Origin: Amoebidium appalachense
Lineage: Eukaryota; Ichthyosporea
Direction: 5' to 3'
Length of the DNA: 64,000 bases
Assembly (NCBI GenBank): GCA_963693365.1
Contig: CAVNZM010000009.1
Span: 8,866,001 to 8,930,000, forward strand
In this document: positions 48,602-60,147 of the stretch, in pieces
Position numbering within the stretch: position 1 is the first letter of the stretch
How the letters are laid out: each line of letters opens with the position of its first letter
Notes under the pieces: model-generated
The model's database searches: none
Seen by the model: only the letters and a program-made list of their open reading frames with translations
What the model was told of the DNA's origin: nothing
Program-made: the position numbers and the translations under genes

Positions 48602-49081
48602 TGTAAACAACTGTACACATGAACTGTACATGTTTACTAAAGAATGTGATCTACTAGCACACGATTCGTGCTTTGTCATGAATATCACATAAATATTATG
48701 TCCGCACCAATAGGACTCACTCTGACCTAAGAATTGAACCATATATGGTTCTTCCGCTGCATACCACATAAACGAAGTGAACCAATAAGAGGTTTGCATA
48801 AATAGGACGAAGGTCTGACTGGCTCGGACCGCACCAGAATCACGAATGGCATGTTGCCACCCGCGCTGGCCGCGGATGAACCAATCCTGGGCCTTGATCC
48901 GAAACCTGGGGGCTATATAACAAAGCCGTCCCAGTACGGGGATCACATCAGTGAAGTCTGAGACAGACTGAGTCGGCCCATAGTAAAAGCAACCTGGCCG
49001 CGTGTGCCTTTCTACCCGTTCTCTGTCTTTATTTTGATTCAGTTGTACTCTGCCTTATCCTAACTAGTCCAACTGTTTACA
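48602..49081 (+). repeat. Right (3') LTR, 480 bp
   Basis: Direct repeat of 45505-45984 with an intact TATATAA box, preceded by the polypurine tract CAAGGGGGGAG and followed by the target duplication AGAGG. Confidence 0.9.
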
Positions 49082-49356
49082 AGAGGGCCGACAGACGGCA
49101 GGAGGCTCGGCTTAGCTCGGTAGGGCGGCGTGGCGCCCGGGTAGCAGTTGTGGAGCGTAATTAGCAGTGGTGGGTTAGTAAATCTAAATAGATTGCTATT
49201 TGCGTAGGGGTGAGCTGCACCCACGGCCTGAGGGCAACTGGGCTGCGGCCCTTTCTAGTTAGGTTCTACGAGCGCGCGTAGTGTTGTAGATAAACTGTTT
49301 GCGAGCGCGCGTAGTGCTGCAGACAGGTGTAGTGTCTCAATTTCTTCGAAGGCAGG

Positions 49357-51339
49357 ATGGGAGATGCAAGTGATGCATCCCAACTGCCATTGTATCAGAG
49401 AGTTCGTGCCTGTGTAGATGAGTGGGAGCGTGGGGGTGCGTCTAAAGAAGTTTTGTTCTGGATTAAGTACGGCATCACACCAGAATGGAAGAGTGCGCGT
49501 CCTGCCCCTTTTGATGCAGGTGGCTATCTGGATATCGGCGAAGTTTCAGAGGCAGAAGCGGCAGTGGAAGTTGAACGGTTACTGAGTAAGGGGGCCCTCG
49601 AGACAGTGCCTGAAAGCGCAAAATGGTGTGTTTCGAAGTCTTTTGGGCTGCGGAAGCCCAACGGAAACGTCCGGCTCATTATTGATATGCGTCCTGTGAA
49701 TGAATACGCTGTCGCACGTGGTATCAAGTACGAAACCCTCAGCGATTTGCGGGTGCTCGCGCAGCTGGGTGACCACGCTTTCAGTTTCGACCTCGAAGAC
49801 GGATATTTTGCACTAGCCATTCAACCCCGGTTCTGCAAGTATTTCCAAATTCGTGTGGGGGGACAACTCTTCCAGTACACGGTGCTTCCCTTCGGTTACT
49901 CCCTCAGTCCCTACTTTTTCATGCGCTTATGCGCGAGTTCGCGCGTCGGTACGTGCACGCGGCATCCGTTCGTTGGCTTTCCTCGATGACTGGGCCATCT
50001 TCGAACAGGCGGCACGGGCACTAGACACACGCGGGGTGGTGGAGCAGGAATTGAAAGTCACCGGCCTTACGAAGCATCCGAATAAGGCTCATTGGGACCC
50101 AGTGAGTGCCCTCGACCATTTGGGCATCCACATAAATTTGGAGGAAGGGTATTTGTCTCCCACATTGGCGTCTTTGAAAATATCAGTATCGGGGGAAACA
50201 CGTTCTTTAATGGCTAAGGCGCGCAAAGGACGGCGGTGGGTGGAAAAGAAGCAGGTGGCTAGATGGCTAGGGTTGGTTGTTAGTTTGCGTGCGGCGGTGC
50301 CTCATGTACTCACGGTTGTCCGGCCGGTGTATGTTGCTCTACGCGGCGGGAACTGGCGTAGCTTTGTGCGGTTAACGGGTCGGCAGCTACGCATTATCGG
50401 TAAAACCATGGGTATAATAGGTCGGCTTCCACGCACGGAAATCTGGCCTGAGCCTATCACGGCCACTCTCATCACAGATGCTGCCACCTCACACGGGTGG
50501 GGGGCAGTACTACAGTTGGGCCTACCAAACCCGCAGGTTGTGGAGGCTTTCGGTCGTTGGGCGGAGAGCGATGCACCGCGGGCGGCTGCAGCGGCGGAGT
50601 GCGAGGGCCTACTCGAGGCATACCGCAGGCCCGAAATGCAGGCCCTAATCCAACGTCAGCGCGTACGCTGGCAGTCAGACGCCCAGGCCGCGTTGGGCGC
50701 GGTGCGCAAAAAGGGCAGCAGCAGCCCCGCCATGCAGCGAGTGCTATGGCAACTGCTGCAGTTGTGTTTGGAAAAGGGGCTCCCCTGGCCCCAAGAACTG
50801 TCATCATTCCGGGCGAAGTGAACGACCGTGCGGATTGGTTGTCGCGGATTGATCCCCGTCACGAGTGGTCGGTTACCCCTGCGGGGTTTGAGCGTATCGA
50901 GCAGACACTCGGATTGCACACGGTGGTGGATCGGTTTGCTACACCCGTGACAGCAGTCAAACCCACGTTTCACACATGGACCGCGGTGGTCCCCGTGAGC
51001 GGTGGGCAGGATGGGCTTGCCGCCGCATGGCAGGCCCCCAGCTGGTGGGCGCCACCGTTTCCGTTGATCAAGCGGACAGTGGCGAAGATTCAGCGGGAAT
51101 GTGCGCAGGGAATATTAGTGGTCCCGGTGTGGGACACCGCCTTATGGTGGCCGGTGGTGCAAGGGATGGCACAGGCCCACACGGACCTAGCCCCCGAAGA
51201 AGTGGTGTTTCCGGTCGGTGTCCGGTCTCGGCGAATGCGTGCCTTCCTATTGGACGGCAGCACCCGCCCCCTTCATGATTGGATGAAAATCACTCGCCGC
51301 GCCGCTCCTGCCATCCAGCTTTGTGTATTATTTCTGTAA
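49357..51339 (+). pseudogene. DIRS-like reverse transcriptase / RNase H, frameshifted
   Basis: Three overlapping frames carry one product in order. Frame 1 starts at ATG 49357 and runs to 49989. It shows SKSFGLRKPNGNVRLIIDMR (RT motif 1), SFDLEDGYFALAI (motif A) and LPFGYSLSPYFF (motif B). Frame 2 (to 50821) holds LAFLDDW, the catalytic x-L-D-D, and TDAATSHGWGAVL (RNase H-like). Frame 3 (to 51339) holds IPGEVNDRADWLSR, VVDRFATP and WAPPFPLI. The L-D-D box, the PGExNxxAD..SR block and VDRFAT are typical of DIRS/Ngaro-type elements (known). Frame changes lie near 49925-49970 and near 50800, so the copy is broken. No recombinase, integrase or gag is present. Confidence 0.75.
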
Positions 51340-51611
51340 AATAAGAATGTGGTCGCAGATAGCAACAACATATCTAAATACTTTGCTTGATTCATCAAGC
51401 TCTATTTAGAGATGTATTTAGGCCAACTGATTGGTTGGAATAGTGTTCCAACAATCAGTGGCCACTAGGGAGCCGACTATGGTATATAGGCGGCGACTCG
51501 TTCTACTCGTCTTAGCTTTGTTTCCCCGTCGGCCCCTACTTAGCCCCACCCACACGCCCGAGCTGTGTTGCATTTCCCCGTCTTTAGCTAGTCTCTTGCT
51601 GATTGGCTACG

Positions 51612-51646
<35 letters not shown>

Positions 51647-51659
51647 CACACATACATGT

Positions 51660-51767
<108 letters not shown>

Positions 51768-51944
51768 ACACAAACACACGCCCACGCATTGAGGGTAGTG
51801 GAGGGGTAGGATAGGGTAGAGGGGTTTTCTTCGTGCGGTGTGTTTATTTGGATTTTGTTCGTAGAGAGGCAGTGCATGCCATGGTATGTGTACGTTTCTG
51901 ATGATCGTGCCCGCGGGGCACTTGGCTGAGCCGAGCCAATAAGC

Positions 51945-52110
51945 AAATCGAAAGCAACAACATATCTAAATCTCTCTTTCTTGATCCAAGCGGCGAGAAG
52001 GGGTAAACCATATTCACATGCCGGGAAGACAAAAGTGCGAATAAATGTAAGCTTAATAGAAGGATGGATGCCAGCAAGGTGTAGTGCGCCAACATGCCGC
52101 TTGCACAGTT
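51945..52110 (-). mobile_element. LINE fragment (RT C-terminal), right of the nested insertion
   Basis: The minus-strand reading gives LHLAGIHPSIKLTFIRTF then CEYGLPLLAAWIKK, matching the LINE family RT end (FLRPTFEYGLPLLACAPP at 16600). Its continuation is found at 45330-45118. The 19-mer AGCAACAACATATCTAAAT at its edge (51953-51971) also occurs at 51361-51379, just inside the right terminal repeat of the inserted element. Confidence 0.65.
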
Positions 52111-52282
52111 ATATGACGACAAACACCAATACCAGATTCCTTACTCCATGTAAAGAAGCTATTATTAACATATTTGATAGGAATCTCACAGGAATATTAA
52201 TTCCATTAATGATCTTTTACAATTTGCTAAAATCAGGATTTTTCTAATTTTTTTAAGACTTTTATGAAGTCTATAAATTCCA

Positions 52283-52482
52283 AATGTGAACACTTTAGAA
52301 TTTTTGTTGAATTCTGTTGGTCGTCACATTGAGTATTTATATGATTTTCACACAGTGTTCAGGTATCTCAGTATGCACTTGTTACTGGATAACTCGTGAA
52401 GTTTTTATTGTCTTCTCAGTATGCCGTGCATACTTGTCATATCTTTCCGTCGAATAAATCCAGTCAAAAGAAAAAAAAAAAT
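52283..52482 (+). mobile_element. LINE 3'-end fragment with poly(A)
   Basis: Inverted copy of 15683-15866. It starts AATGTGAACACTTTAG and ends AAATCCAGTCAAAAG followed by about 11 A. This fixes the 3' end of the LINE family, since both copies stop at the same base before the A-rich tail. Confidence 0.8.
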
Positions 52483-52541
52483 TTCAGACCTCTAAAACTC
52501 CAATTTTCCGGATTTCTGGATTTAGGATTTTTATCTTTTCC

Positions 52542-53531
52542 TTAGGGCCTGTTTGGCAACGCGGAGTTAGCGGCCATACTCCGGAGTAAGATCGATTTTG
52601 GAGTTAGGGCTAAAGCGGATTTTCTGAAATCCGCGATGCCAAACAGACGGCCCAATCTGGGCCTGTGTACGCCGGGTTTCAAACCCCTTGGACATCGCTT
52701 GTACTCCAATTTCTATAATCCACCTCCGGAGGTGGATTATGCGCGAAATTGAACGCCGTGTGAAGGTCTAAACCAATGAAAATTCATGTCGTGAGACCTT
52801 TTTACATTTCTCTCTCGGCCAATTGGCGGCAGTGCAATATAGCCAAAAACAGTTAAAGTGGAAAAGACGCCAAACGGAAAGTCCGTTGTCACCGGCATGG
52901 CCAGCTTGCTGGTGAGCCTGCGACAGCCCGAGCGCAGGCTGCGACCAGCCACACACAGCCGGCCACGTGTGGTAGGTCGTATAAAAACAAGCCCCCCCTC
53001 AACTATTCTTCCTCTTCGCGGCCAACTTGTAGGCAACCTTTTTTTTACCATTAGACAATCTTTTGCACATCGGTCAAGATTGTCTGAACCGACAGGATGC
53101 CTGTAGGGGGAAGCAAAGAATGCAATTGCTGCAATTGCGGCCGAAAGGGCCATGTTTCGTGCTAAATACATAGTGGTTTTGCAACCGGAAACGTTGATGT
53201 TGTTATATATGCAAATGGTATCATTACAGTGTATACAAATACATACATACGGGACACTGCACAGTCACCACAAAAAAATTAGTACTGAGTCCTAGGTACG
53301 ATATACGTGCAAAGTATGCGCACTCCGATCAACGTAAAACTTGCGCAATGTGACTTGATAAACTAAGCTGCAGCTGAAAAAAGTGTTGTCTGTTTGGCAC
53401 GAGCGGTTAGTATCTACGCCAGGTTTTGACCTAAATCCGGATTACAAATCAGAATCTGGATACTGATTTGATACCCGGCGTATACGGTCTACGCCGGAGT
53501 TCGTAACTCCGCGTTGCTAAACAGGCCCTTA
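52542..53531. mobile_element. MITE with TTA target duplication (PIF/Harbinger-type)
   Basis: Termini GGGCCTGTTTGGCAACGCGG (52545) and the complement of GGGCCTGTTTAGCAACGCGG (ending 53528) are flanked by TTA on each side. A 3-bp TWA/TTA duplication with GGGCCTGTTTGG-like ends is the Tourist/PIF-Harbinger pattern (known). The element is 984 bp. Subterminal GCCAAACAG(A) sequences inverted to the ends give each end its own foldback. No transposase frame is recognisable. A 22-codon frame at 53097-53165 encodes a CCHC-knuckle-like stretch (CCNCGRKGHVSC). Confidence 0.75.
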
Positions 53532-53751
53532 TATCCTGACGAAAGCTTGGAATATTAATAAGAGTAGAGTATAGAAGAGTAGAAAGATCGCCCTCCCCTT
53601 CCCCTGGAGACGGTTGCCTGCAAGGTGTAGTGCGCCAACATGCCGGTTGCACAGTTATATGACGACAAACACCAACATACGTACCAGCACACCTGCTAAT
53701 GCATACACATACACACACAAGCACAAACACACACACACACCTTACGCTCGT

Positions 53752-53928
<177 letters not shown>

Positions 53929-54891
53929 CGACACATATACGCATGAATGCACAAGCATAATCACAGGCTCACACATTGTGATGCACACACACACACACAC
54001 ACACACAAACACGCACACGGACACGCACACGGATGCTGACACCATCCACTCCATCTTCTGCCATAACCCAGTATTTGCTTGTGCTCCGCAACCCATAACA
54101 CGGCCAAAAATTAGTTCCTCTCCCCCCCCTCCCCCCCGGACAGCTTTACACCATCCCCCCCCCTCCCCCCCCCCTCTGCCCTCCGCCTCCCTCCCCCGCC
54201 AATAGCTCGCCACAGAACTGAATGGATGTAGGTGGTGTTGGTTGCCAAAAAAAATCTTAAGGGGAGAGAAGACGTGGAGAAAGAGAAAGAGTGTTGGGTG
54301 AAAGAGGGGAGGAAGAAAAGGAGACGGACGCACTGCCCATTTGTCCCACATGTGAGAACTGAGAGGAAGGGTGGTGCTTTATTGGGGAGGGCACTTGGGG
54401 GGGGGGGGGGGGGGGGGAAGGGGGGGGGAGGGGGAGGAGTGGGGGGAGACTAGCTGGTCTCACAAATTTGCATTGTCTTCATCTTCTCATCTTTGTCCAA
54501 CCCCCCCCCCCCCCTCCCCTTTTTCCCCCGTCAAATGGTGTTTGTTCGGTATATAATATTTGTGTTGCGTCTCAAAAGTCCCCCCCCCCCCCCTCCCGCC
54601 CCCCTCCCCCCCGTTTCTCCCTTTGCACCTCAAATTCCCCTCATCTCACAACAGAAACCAAAACACCAGCACTACCACCACCACTCATTTACCGAGACTT
54701 TTTGTCTCCCTCGCTCCCCTCCTCTATCATACCCTCCATTAAACTGAACCCGTTCGTTTTGCTTTGCTGGGATCGTCTGACTCAATCGGTTACTGACTCT
54801 TGTCCCCCCCCCCCTCCCCCTCCTCCCCGTTCTCCACCCCCCTTCCCTTCCACAGACCACATTTGTATCCTTTTTCGTCTCAGAGCTGAAA

Positions 54892-55666
54892 ATGGCAGGC
54901 ACAGTGCTTGATACTGAATATGACTCAGGTTGGTCCCCCCCCCCCCCTAGGTCGAAACTCGGGTACTGTGGATGACGTGGGCCCCCCCTGAGGATGGGCT
55001 CTGCTTATTATGCATACTCTTTATGTATGGCTTGCATTCTGCATCGTGTTATCCGTTTGTTCTTGTGTACTTCGTACTTTTTGACGCATTCAACCCCCCC
55101 CCCCCCCCCCCTCCCCCCCTGATGATGGGCTCTGTTCAAGTGTCTTCTGCCTGCACGCTTAATTGTTTTGATTTTGGATTTCCCACGTTTGTGACGCTTG
55201 TTGTTACTCTTTGTTGTCTCCTCCATATTTCCAACCCTCTAACGCATACATCACCCCCTCTCCCCCCCCCCCCCCCCCCCCCCCTCTCCCCCTCCCTCCC
55301 CCTCTCCCCCCCCCCCCCTCCCTCCCCCCGTGTGGGGCCCAATGCACAGGGTTCGGAAGTAGACGGAACAAAACAAAAAAGGACTTGACTAGAGGGAGGC
55401 AGGGAGGGGTGGAGAGACCGGGGGAGGGGAAGGGGAGGGGGAGAGAGGGAGAGAAAGAAGGGGAGGGAAGGAGGAATAGGGAAGGGGGCGAGGGGGAAGG
55501 GGAAGGGGGAGGTGGAGGTGAAGGAGAGAAGGAAGGAGAGGAAAAGAGGCATGGGGAGGTGGGGAAGGAAAAGGGGGAGGGAACGGGGGACAGGGAGGGG
55601 AGAATAATAGGAGTGAGGTTGAGTGAGCGAGAATATGAGTGAATCAGTAAGATTCTGAGTGAGTAA

Positions 55667-55697
<31 letters not shown>

Positions 55698-56618
55698 TCC
55701 CCTCGTTTCCTGCCCTTCCTGTGCAGCCTCTCGCCTTTCATTCCTCTTTCTTCTTCATCAATGCTCTGCTCTTATTTGCTGTTTTCTCATTTTGGTATTT
55801 TGCTGCAGGGGCAGAACTGGATATGGACTGGGAGCCCTCCGAGTTGAACCTTAGAGACGAGGAAGCATGTACGTGCAATGCCCCCCCCCCCCCCCCCCCC
55901 CCCCCCAATGACGCATACTGTGCGCATGGCTGATGTTGCATACTTGAAATTTTGCCTTTGCATGTGTCCTTCGTGTATGCGTACTTCGTACCGTGTTCCG
56001 CATTCAAACCCCCCCAGTCTTCTTTCAGAGGTGTCCTTCCAGGACAGACCACTGTGTGGAGACCGCTTTACTTCCATGCAACCGGGCGTGGTTGCATTGT
56101 GTCGTGCATCTGTAAGCACAAACGCATTTTCCGCTGCACTGCATTAGTTTGCACACACATATTCACCGTTTTTTTGCTCACCTTGCTTGCATAAGCAACC
56201 CTGCTCGTCTTTGATCAAGACGGGTTGACCCTCCCAAGTTCAGTTGATGCTGCTGTCTGAGTTGGAGAGTCGTATATACGCGGGGCTAAGGGGTCGAAAC
56301 TCAGACGCATTTGATGACTTGGGCCCTCCCTGAGGATGGTCTCTGCTTATGACGCATACTGTGCGCATGGCTGATGTTGATACTTGAATGTTTGCCTTTG
56401 CATGTGTCCTTCGTGTATGCGTACTTCGTACCGTGTTCCGCATTCAACCCCCCTCCCCCCCCCCCCCCCCCTCCGTCCCCTCTCCTCAATCACATCCCCT
56501 TTAATCCTCCCCCCCCCCCCCCTCCCTTTCCTGCCCCCCCCCCCCCCCCCCCCTTTGCATGTGTCCTGCACCATGCTTCTCATCGTGTATGCGTACTTCG
56601 TACTGTGTTCCGCATTCA

Positions 56619-56658
<40 letters not shown>

Positions 56659-57868
56659 GGCCCCCACTGCCCTGGGCGCCCGCCCCAATTCCCTTTAACC
56701 TTACCCTACAGTCCCTCAGGCCGCAATTGAATACCCACATTATACCTCCATACACCCCACCGTTAAAAGGAACAAAAATACCAAAGAAATTAAAACGGAA
56801 AAGGCAGCAATAATAGGGAGTGTTTAAGGATGCCATAGAAGAAAATCGAATAGGTTGAAGATGAGAAAAGTGAATTGAGGTCTAGTCACATTGTTTGTTC
56901 TGTTGGTGTATACAGATTGCATTCTGGTTATCTTCTACCCTGTATGCCAAAGCTTGTTCCGCCTGTAAATCCGGGCATGACAAAATGTGATGAATATCTT
57001 TGCAAATTTTTTTTTATAATGACTTTATTGATATGCTCAGCAAAATAGAAGCCATCGTGCAAAATTCTGCTTTTTTCACATGTATATCACAATACTATCC
57101 ATCTAACACCACGAATATTTTCACATGTATATCACAATACTATCCATCTAACACCACCAATATTTTCACATGTATATCACAATACTATCCATCTAACACC
57201 ACCAATATTTTCACATGTATATCACAATACTATCCATCTAACACCACCAATATTTTCACATGCATATCGCAATACTATCCATCTAACACCACCAATATTT
57301 TCACATTTTGCAGACAGGGGCCGTATATGCCACTGCCTGCCGGGAAATGTCAGTGTGATCAAAAACCTCAACCGCTCCTCCGGCGAAACAGTCGACGGGG
57401 CACACGTTGAATGTTCCGTTTGTGCACGCGAATATCTCCGTGTATCTGTCCATTTATCCAAAAATCAAGATAAGATCGACGTGCAAATTCGTTATCTCGA
57501 AAATTGCCACCGGTTCTGCGCCCATCTGGGGGACTTTGTCCTTCAACAGACCCTACCGGAGATATACAACACTGACGGAAAACCAACAGCCGTAATTTTC
57601 CGAAGATGGCTCCCTAAACTCTTTGTTCTTCCGCGAAATATCGACACGTATATCAAACAATTACGGCGGGCTCCGGGTTCTCCACCATCGGATAACGTTT
57701 TGAAGCAGCGGCTGGCCGTGAGGATGGCCCGGGCAGTCGATTATGCCCACTCGATGGGGTGGACCATGGGTCGTGGCCTGAAGGTACGGAACTTCCCCCC
57801 CCCTCCCCCCCCCCCCCCCCCCCCCCCTCCTCCTCCTCCCTCCCCCCTCCCCGTTACACATCCCCCCT

Positions 57869-57900
<32 letters not shown>

Positions 57901-59008
57901 CGCCTCCCCCCGGCCCCTCTCTCCCCGTAACACATCCCCCCCCCCCCCCCCCCCCTCCCCTCCCGTCTCCGCTTATGAGACCGTAGGAGTTTCTCTTCTC
58001 TTCTTTCTCTCTCTCTTTTTCTTTTCTTTTTTTTTTTTCTTTGCATGGGTGATTTTTTTTGAAGAGGGGGGGGGGGGGGGGGGGGGGTAGCATGTGTGCA
58101 TGCATATTCATGCCTACGAGTGAGTAGGTGAATGCAGACTTGTCTCTGTAGTTACATCGCTACATCACATCATAGAAAAGCTTCCGCCAAATGATTCATC
58201 ATTGCACAAGAAATAATTCCTAATCAAGCCCCCCCCCCCCCCCCCCCCCCCCCCAATAATTTGCCCCCCCCTGCTCGACTCCTTCCTCCCTTTGCCCACA
58301 GGCACGCTAATTTAACCCATCACCGCACTTTTCAGCGCAAGAAAATGTGTAATGCACACATGCACATGCACACACACACGCACGCACGCAAGCACGCACG
58401 CACGCAAGCACGCACACACGCACACACACGCACACACACCCACGTACACACACACACACACACACCCATCCCCCCACCCTCCACAAACACACACATGCCC
58501 CCCCCCCCCCCCCCACACACACACACCCCTCCGCCCCACACACACACACACACAGATGGGGTTCTCTGCGGATGGTCTAGGGTGCAACATCTACCTAAAC
58601 CCAGCATTCAGCCCGTCGGGCCCCAACAAGCTCCTAATGAACCCCACCCAGAGCACAAACAGCACTGAATTTACCGCGGCACGGAAAAAGGACTACTTCC
58701 TATTGGCTCTCTGTGTTTTGGAACTATGGACGAAGGTGGAATTGGATGTGAAATATTGGGATCAAACCGTTCAGATTACATATGGAGAACTCACGAATGC
58801 GCGAAAACATTTCAAAAATCGGGAGGGAGCGAACGGAGCGCACACAGATCTTGAATTGATGACGGATATGAGCGATACGTTTGCAAAGAGCCTGTGTTTC
58901 CTAATGAGGGGGAACAACAACATAGATAAGCCCGCCGCTGAAATTCTGAACATGCAGAAGCAGGCGGAGAGGAGGTGTCCTAACCGCAACAGGCCTAATA
59001 ATCGCTGA
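54892..59008 (+). CDS. Divergent protein-kinase-fold protein, probable pseudokinase (4 exons)
   Basis: Coding exons 54892-54928, 55809-55868, 57314-57783 and 58556-59008 (TGA) join with phases 1, 1 and 0 and give 339 aa. The start ATG follows a possible 5'-UTR acceptor (TCTCAG, 54883). I did not recognise the gene by name. Residues about 160-181 (VLKQRLAVRMARAVDYAHSMG) look like kinase helix E, and 232-249 (RKKDYFLLALCVLELWTK) look like helix F. GRGLK at 185-189 sits where kinases have HRDLK, but without the catalytic Asp. No DFG or clear glycine loop is visible. If the fold is right the protein is catalytically dead or highly altered. The N-terminus is acidic. Alternative: an unrelated helical protein. 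All three introns begin with poly-C soon after the donor. Exon 3 is preceded by five 45-bp tandem repeats. Confidence 0.7.
55001..56660 (+). repeat. Poly-C-bordered repeat family in introns 1 and 2 of the kinase-fold gene
   Basis: Copies at about 55001-55096 (worn), 55909-56010, 56350-56446 and 56552-56620 share GACGCATACTGTGCGCATGG, TTTGCCTTTGCATGTGTCC, TGTATGCGTACTTCGTAC and TGTTCCGCATTCAA, each followed by a C run. A leading block (GGTCGAAACTC..., CTGAGGATGGKCTCTGCTTAT) precedes the copies at 54951 and 56294. An inverted member with the C runs as poly-G lies at 63145-63280. Confidence 0.8.
57076..57305 (+). repeat. Five 45-bp tandem repeats ahead of an exon
   Basis: Unit TCACATGTATATCACAATAC plus TATCCATCTAACACCACCAATATTT, repeated five times with a period of exactly 45 from 57076. 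The final partial unit (TCACATTTTGCAG) supplies the polypyrimidine/acceptor of exon 57314-57783. Confidence 0.95.
57790..58260 (+). repeat. C-rich intron with several long poly-C runs and one poly-G run
   Basis: Intron 3 of the kinase-fold gene. It begins GTACGGAACTT then C/T-rich sequence to 57960, has about 23 G at 58065-58087 and about 24 C at 58229-58254, and finally CA-rich sequence into the acceptor at 58555. Confidence 0.85.
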
Positions 59009-59277
59009 TGTGTTATTGGTTGGTGTGTGATGATGGTATAGGGTGGAGGGTGTGTAGTGTCTGTTGCCCGTTCCTCTTTTGTGTAAGTGTTTTCTCTTTT
59101 TAACGGCCACCTCCAAGCTGAGGGCACCTTCTTTTTCCTTTTTCCTTTCCTTTTCTTTTTTTTCCTTTTCTTTACCTCCTTTTTTTTTTTTTTTTTTTTT
59201 TTTTTGGCGAGGGCCGCACAAGGAGGAGGGGGGAAGGGGGGGGGGGGGGGGGGGGGGGGGGGGAAGGAAGAGAGGAA

Positions 59278-59311
<34 letters not shown>

Positions 59312-60094
59312 GCATGTAGGGGCGAGCCTATATACATGCAAAGCGAGGGTTCAGACTGAATTACATGTATGTATTAGGGTGGTTATATAGGCTCGCACAC
59401 ACAAAGTAGTTGGCACGAAGGCACAAAATAATCACGTGACGTTGTATGCAGTAGTATGGCGGAGCATATAGTGGCAAGAAGAGTATAAATATGCCGAATC
59501 GAAGGCATGTTTTTACGATCACAGGGTGCAATATCCTATGTAGTGATTTTTGTTTGGCACTAGCAAGAGTGTACGTACAGTTTTGCTCCTTCAGCGATGA
59601 ATGTCAAATGAGTTGTGTGCTCTTATACCGTTTTCTTTTTGCAGGTTCTTGGATTCTTTGATGTGAATATGGTGATATTGCCTTATGTATTATTGAGCTT
59701 GAGCTTAGCCCAGAAACAAATGCTTGTGAATATTCAGATGTCGTTGAATTGAATTTCTTTTCTTTTTCGTTCTGAGATTGAAGTCAGTGGCGCGAAACGT
59801 TGGCCGACACGATCGATTTTGGAATTGTCCTCCTGGAGTCTCTTACCATATTCTTGGCCCCTCCGACCATGCATACCAAATTACACACTTGTCACCACTT
59901 CTCGCACACGTGGTAAATATGTATACACACGGTAACATTGCCCGTGCACATGCGAGCGCGCACACACATTTCAAGCAAATGTTTCCGTATTTTTGTGCAC
60001 GTGCACGCAGTGGTTGCATGTGACGATGTGTGTGCGTCCGCATGTCACGTATACACTGTGTGTACACGCGTACGCGGGCGCGCACGTGTGTGTG

Positions 60095-60147
<53 letters not shown>

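Larger units (their letters stand above)
45505..49081 (+). mobile_element. LTR retrotransposon, non-autonomous or decayed, recent
   Basis: Two 480-bp LTRs (45505-45984 and 48602-49081) begin TGTAAACA and end TGTTTACA. By eye they differ at one base. The element is flanked by the 5-bp duplication AGAGG (45500-45504 and 49082-49086). TTGGCGACCGCG just after the left LTR is a likely primer-binding site, and AAGGGGGGAG just before the right LTR is a polypurine tract. The 2.6-kb interior is rich in ACGAA/ACGAAT and has no long gag-pol frame. One short stretch (VLLTNTSDHHVYLGPGTEV, about 47263-47320) vaguely resembles retroelement polyprotein sequence. LTR identity implies recent movement, presumably with proteins from elsewhere. 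Confidence 0.9.
45334..51544 (+). mobile_element. Retroelement with ~160-bp terminal direct repeats and DIRS-like RT, interrupted
   Basis: Terminal direct repeats lie at 45334-45496 (163 bp) and 51385-51544 (160 bp). They are nearly identical, differ by one CGG unit, and both contain GGTATATAGG as a TATA-like box. Between them are the LTR element 45505-49081 (a later insertion) and a degenerate reverse transcriptase/RNase H region. Without the nested element the unit is about 2.6 kb. No target duplication could be identified, and no integrase or tyrosine recombinase is seen between the RNase H region and the right repeat. Confidence 0.65.

Noticed and set aside
52737-53171. 144-residue minus-strand frame inside the 984-bp MITE as a transposase
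   Set aside because: No DDE-type or other transposase motif, and low similarity to anything known; the frame overlaps a promoter-like and foldback region.
57076-57305. CRISPR-like regular array of 45-bp units
   Set aside because: The units are contiguous with no unique spacers, lie in an intron of a eukaryotic gene, and the last unit merges into a splice acceptor.
59641-59755. Possible exon after the strong acceptor TTTTTGCAG at 59636-59644
   Set aside because: The frame is short and has no resemblance to a family, and the upstream gene already has a stop at 59008; it may be untranslated sequence.
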